This document shows positions 62,501 to 64,000 of a stretch of 64,000 nucleotides of DNA, one piece after another; position 1 is the first letter of the stretch; every line of letters begins with the position of its first letter. This DNA is from Coix lacryma-jobi var. lacryma-jobi (lineage: Eukaryota; Streptophyta; Magnoliopsida; Poales; Poaceae): positions 158,156,357 through 158,220,356 of the forward strand of contig CM019824.1 in the NCBI GenBank assembly GCA_009763385.1, written 5' to 3'. The notes under the pieces are model-generated. The model did not search any database, was not told where the DNA came from, and saw nothing but the letters and a program-made list of their open reading frames with translations. A program made the translations under genes and the position numbers.

Positions 62501-64000
62501 ACTTGTCGGATTACTCCCGCATCGAGTAATCTTTGTACTTCGGCTTTCGCCGCGTCTGCCCTTTCGTTTGACATTTTTCTCAGTTTTTGCTTTCTGGGCT
62601 TAGCGCCGCTTGCGATGTTCAAACTGTGTTGGGCGAGATCTCTGCTAATGCCTTGCAAGTCGTTTGCTGACCAAGCGAAAATGTCATCATTGCTCGCAAG
62701 GAATGATGCCAACGCGTTCCTTTCTTCTTCTGGCATGCTTGACCCAATATGCACGGCTCTTTCGGGCCTGGAGGCCGCGAGCGGGATTCTTATCGTTTCT
62801 TCGGCTGCCCCAACCTTGCATTCCGACGTGTTGACGATAGCGTGCTCTTCGGTGGTTGTTTGCAATTCGTCTTTGTTTGCCACCTCATTGATAAGGTTGT
62901 AGCCTGGGGTTGGTTTTCCCTCAATCCTTCTGGAAGCTTGCTGATCTCCATGTACGGCGATGATGCCGAAAGGGGATGGCATCTTCATGCATAGGTAGCT
63001 TTGCTTGATGATAACGTTGAACCTGTTGGTGAAACCTCTGCCGAAAATGGCAGTATACGGGTAGTCCATGTTTACTATGTCGAATGTTAGTGTCTCAGTG
63101 CGGACTCTTTCCCCTTCGGCGAAGGATACAGGGATCTGCTTTTTGCCGATAGCATCGATCTTTCTTCCTCCGAACCCGTACAGTGAATTACCGGCGGGGT
63201 CCAAACTGCGTCTGTCGAATCCCATTGCCTCGAAAGCTTTTACGAACAGGATGTCTGCTGAGCTTCCGGTATCAATCAGAATGTTGTGCAAGGTGAAGCC
63301 GGCCACGTTGGCTGTGGCGACGAAAGCGTCGCAATGCGGGTAGTCGCGGACTTTGAAGTCGGACTCATCGAAACATATCGGCGCTAGTGACCAAGCTGGC
63401 CTGTTTAGTGGAAGCCTTGGTGATACTGTCTGGACTCTTCGGTGGTAGTCCCTTCTAGCTCTCTTGCTTTCGTGCTCTAGGTTAGATCCGCCCGTGATGG
63501 CGAAAATATGCCCTCTTGACGGAAGGATGTTGTTGATTGCGCTAGTTTCATTTTCCACCTCCTGCACCTGCTGGAAACCCGGCTGTGCTTGCTGCCCCTG
63601 AGGTTGGGTCTGAGCCGGAAGCGCTGGCGGCGGCACTGGCTGACGCTGATAGTGCATAGGTGACGAAACTGCCACCGACTGTGGTGCGAAGACCGGGAGC
63701 TGGTAACTCTGATACGCCGGATTGTACCAATGCAAGTTTTGGGGATGCATGTACTGCGGGGGATGCATAGGTGTGCTCGCGTAATTGCTGCATGCTGCCA
63801 CCACAGCTGACGGGTCTTGCGAATTGTGGAAAACATGCTTGGAGCTTTCGGCGGAGGCTGACGTTTGATCCTTATCTTTCAGCTCTTTCGCCATTTTGCT
63901 GTATTTGCAATCCCGAGTGGTATGGCCGAAATTGCCGTCACAAATGACGCAATATGGTGGCCTGGGTCCTCTTCCGCGGCCTCTACCGTCTCGGCCGCCG
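59587..64000 (-). pseudogene. Tat gag-pol polyprotein, 5' incomplete, two in-frame amber codons
   Basis: One minus-strand frame runs from the window edge to the stop at 59587-59589. It opens with an Arg/Gly-rich stretch and a gag zinc knuckle CX2CX4HX4C (63951-63907). Next come a Gln/Pro-rich linker, an aspartic protease (DTGSSADILF, about 63275-63240), reverse transcriptase with YVDDIVV (about 62135), and the first RNase H (about 61800-61400). The second RNase H follows (from WTVNCDGAWG, about 61290), then integrase with an HHCC zinc region and the D, D, E residues in GIDIVGP, TCDNGKQF and NGAVERANG. The C terminus is NLRRFYP. Gag C terminus and pol are in one frame. The frame is interrupted only by TAG at 61360-61362, before ALADF, and by TAG at 59740-59742. 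Both could be CAG-to-TAG changes. It is labelled a pseudogene on that basis; readthrough is the alternative. Confidence 0.88.

Larger units (their letters stand above)
51830..64000 (-). mobile_element. Tat-lineage Gypsy retrotransposon with antisense gene (5' part outside window)
   Basis: Minus-strand order: gag zinc knuckle, protease, reverse transcriptase, RNase H, a second archaeal-type RNase H, integrase, a long 3' region, polypurine tract, 3' LTR (52648-51830). A dual RNase H and an extra antisense ORF between pol and the 3' LTR are the known features of the Tat lineage (Grande, RIRE2, Cinful-like). Most of gag, the primer-binding site and the 5' LTR lie to the right of the window. The target duplication therefore cannot be checked. 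The element interrupted the SIRE-type pol and is younger than it. Confidence 0.88.

Overview
The window is grass (Poaceae) nuclear DNA, probably panicoid. The evidence is the dense nesting of SIRE-type Copia, Tat-type and long-LTR Gypsy elements, grass Stowaway, Tourist, Mutator and hAT MITEs, and two GC-rich grass-type genes separated by AT-rich repeats. No RNA gene, CRISPR array or bacterial-type system was seen.

Two ordinary host genes are supported, both on the minus strand. One is an intronless nepenthesin-type aspartic protease (22190-23623). The other is a five-exon LysM-domain GPI-anchored receptor protein of the LYM1/LYP6 type (31892-35159), whose splice sites I could join into an uninterrupted 408-residue frame. 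Most other open frames are retrotransposon coding sequence or chance frames in repeats.

Left part (1-31000): a long solo LTR with 5-bp target duplications (810-6198) carries a 1-kb Mutator-like foldback element and a hAT element. It is followed by a second Mutator-like MITE, GC-rich hAT-like elements, a SIRE-type solo LTR (11584-13900), and a Gypsy solo LTR (16244-20264) that itself contains a SIRE-type solo LTR (16939-19352). Stowaway MITEs lie 3' of the protease gene. A Helitron-like terminus lies about 290 bp upstream of its start codon, and a further SIRE-type solo LTR lies at 27341-28538.

Right part (37942-64000): a minus-strand SIRE-type Copia element has its 3' LTR at 37942-39470, a decayed env-like ORF, and a broken pol ending at 49039. 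It has been invaded three times: by a solo LTR of its own family in inverted orientation (40428-42015), by a second long Gypsy solo LTR (42833-46134), and by a minus-strand Tat-lineage Gypsy element (51830 to beyond the window end).

The Tat element is the most interesting object. Its pol is open except for two in-frame amber codons. On the opposite strand, between pol and the 3' LTR, it carries its own gene with a TATA box, an apparent leader intron and four coding exons. These join in frame into a 951-residue protein. The two convergent genes are separated by two tandem-repeat arrays, one of 87-bp units and one of 55-57-bp units.
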